A DNA stretch of 64,000 nt from Bacteroidota bacterium (lineage in GTDB: Bacteria; Bacteroidota; Bacteroidia; Sphingobacteriales; Sphingobacteriaceae): positions 62,001-126,000 of the forward strand of contig JABDBM010000002.1 in NCBI GenBank assembly GCA_013288685.1. Direction: 5' to 3'. This document shows positions 63,186-64,000 of this stretch, piece after piece. Every line of letters starts with the position of its first letter. The first letter of the stretch is position 1. The position numbers were made by a program, and so were the translations under genes. Under the pieces are notes generated by a model. That model was not told the DNA's origin, made no database searches, and saw only the letters and a list, made by a program, of their open reading frames with translations.

Positions 63186-64000
63186 TTAACGCCCCTCCCC
63201 TTTCTTTAAAAATCCCCCGTCTATCAGCACGATACCCAACGCCAACGCTAACTCGATCGAATTCAAAACATCCCTCTTCATTTCTTCCGTCACCCTTGCA
63301 AATCCAAACAGCCGTGCTATAAATAGCACAGCTGCCTCAGGTTGTATAGCTACCGCTTCTTCAACTACTTTTTGAATAGCCAGGTTCATTTCTTCGGGTG
63401 CTATGTATTGCAGTTTTTTGGAAGTAACAGGCAGTGCGCTGCGGTCACGTATCACAGGCATCTCCATATCCGGGTGCCAAAGAAAATCAACAATAATTTT
63501 TATAGTGCCGATTTGTTGGGCATAGGCGCTTGCTTGTGTCAGCGTATATTTTACCCGCGAATTTACCCTCGCAATTTTGGCGGCTTCAGCCATACGCCGG
63601 GTCATTTCGTCAAAATGGACTGGGCCTTCAACCCGTACAATTTCGGTTATCCAGCCCGCCAGCCTGGCAAACGAATATAAATTCAGCTCTTGTATAGCAA
63701 CTTCAGCGGGAAGTTTGGCAAACACATAAGGTGGTACTGATGAGCTGGCCGGTTTTAAATGCTCGCGGCTCACCGTAAGTATTTCGTTTTGCTCTTCCTC
63801 TTCTGCATCATCCAGTTGGGTTTGTTCTTTGGCCTTTTCAATAGCAATTATTAATCGATCCAACTCCTGTTTAGGGTTGCGGAACCAATCCGTACTCCAA
63901 ATGCGGAATATCTTCCAGCCCATGGTTTCAAGCACCTGTTTTCGTAGCCTGTCTCTATCGCGGGCCGATTTGGCCAATGCGTAGGCATCGCCATCGCATT
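63186..64000 (-). CDS. C-terminal part of a large helicase/nuclease with DUF3320 (cut by right edge)
   Basis: The frame is open to base 64000, so the N-terminus is missing; a TTG at 63977 is not the true start. Residues coded near the edge (CDGDAY, SARDRDRLRKQVLETMGWKIFRIWSTDWF) are the end of the restriction-endonuclease-like domain seen in large DUF4011/superfamily 1 helicase proteins. An acidic glutamine-rich linker follows, then a DUF3320 domain (NLYSFARLAGWITEIVRVEGPVHFDEMTRRMAEAA). Such proteins are usually more than 1500 residues. They are suspected of roles in DNA or RNA processing or defence, unproven. It converges on the lipoprotein gene with a two-base gap. Confidence 0.85.
   Translation of the reverse strand, partial: CDGDAYALAKSARDRDRLRKQVLETMGWKIFRIWSTDWFRNPKQELDRLIIAIEKAKEQTQLDDAEEEEQNEILTVSREHLKPASSSVPPYVFAKLPAEVAIQELNLYSFARLAGWITEIVRVEGPVHFDEMTRRMAEAAKIARVNSRVKYTLTQASAYAQQIGTIKIIVDFLWHPDMEMPVIRDRSALPVTSKKLQYIAPEEMNLAIQKVVEEAVAIQPEAAVLFIARLFGFARVTEEMKRDVLNSIELALALGIVLIDGGFLKKGEGR

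Overview
The window looks like a chromosomal segment from a Bacteroidota soil or plant-associated bacterium close to Mucilaginibacter/Pedobacter (Sphingobacteriaceae). The evidence is a SusC/SusD pair, TPR-linked HisKA_2 kinases, LytS/LytTR signalling, DUF4403, DUF4397 and DUF3943 envelope proteins, mostly weak Shine-Dalgarno sequences, and promoters of the Bacteroidota type (TTTG, about 19 bp, TAnnTTTG). The lineage is inferred from gene families only. No rRNA, tRNA, CRISPR array, insertion sequence or prophage was seen.

Layout. 1-7563 (minus): an operon of three tandem paralogous TPR-HisKA_2 sensor kinases followed by a response regulator cut by the left edge. The promoter-proximal kinase is broken by one extra A in a homopolymer exactly at the phospho-acceptor motif. 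7864-15054: redox and detoxification genes (flavin reductase, SDR, AraC regulator, NDH-2-like dehydrogenase, catalase-like peroxidase, AhpD-like and DoxX proteins, alpha/beta hydrolase), with palindromic repeats between them. 15165-24437: SNF2 helicase, two single-domain response regulators, M19-like dipeptidase, an exported class V aminotransferase and a DUF4403 lipoprotein. 24583-26319: phosphohexomutase with a recognisable promoter and terminator. 26747-31464: SusC/SusD pair. 31527-38925: YciI-like protein, membrane protein, PLP decarboxylase, sugar porter, GH18 protein, sugar isomerase-like protein and a phosphodiesterase. 39103-48376 (minus): a four-gene RND efflux operon (TolC, adaptor, two permeases). 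48808-53867: DUF4397 lipoprotein, LytS/LytTR pair and a CocE-type hydrolase. 53939-58117: propeller-like protein, a CLC-family fluoride/proton antiporter candidate and a DUF3943 protein. 58206-64000: S9 peptidase, a secreted caspase-like protein coupled to a small lipoprotein, and the C-terminus of a large helicase/nuclease.

The best-supported regulatory discovery is a fluoride (crcB-motif) riboswitch at about 56472-56533 on the minus strand. It lies just upstream of a CLC protein that carries the valine typical of the CLC-F clade. A Bacteroidota promoter is placed so that transcription would start at the first aptamer base. A 9-bp inverted repeat pairs the aptamer 3' end with the nine bases before the start codon, which gives a simple translational switch.

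Other items of interest are the kinase homopolymer frameshift, a secreted caspase-like protein translationally coupled to a lipoprotein, nested palindromic intergenic elements (two clearly related copies at 9369 and 12914), a REPIN-like inverted pair at 8540, and paired palindromes upstream of the RND operon.
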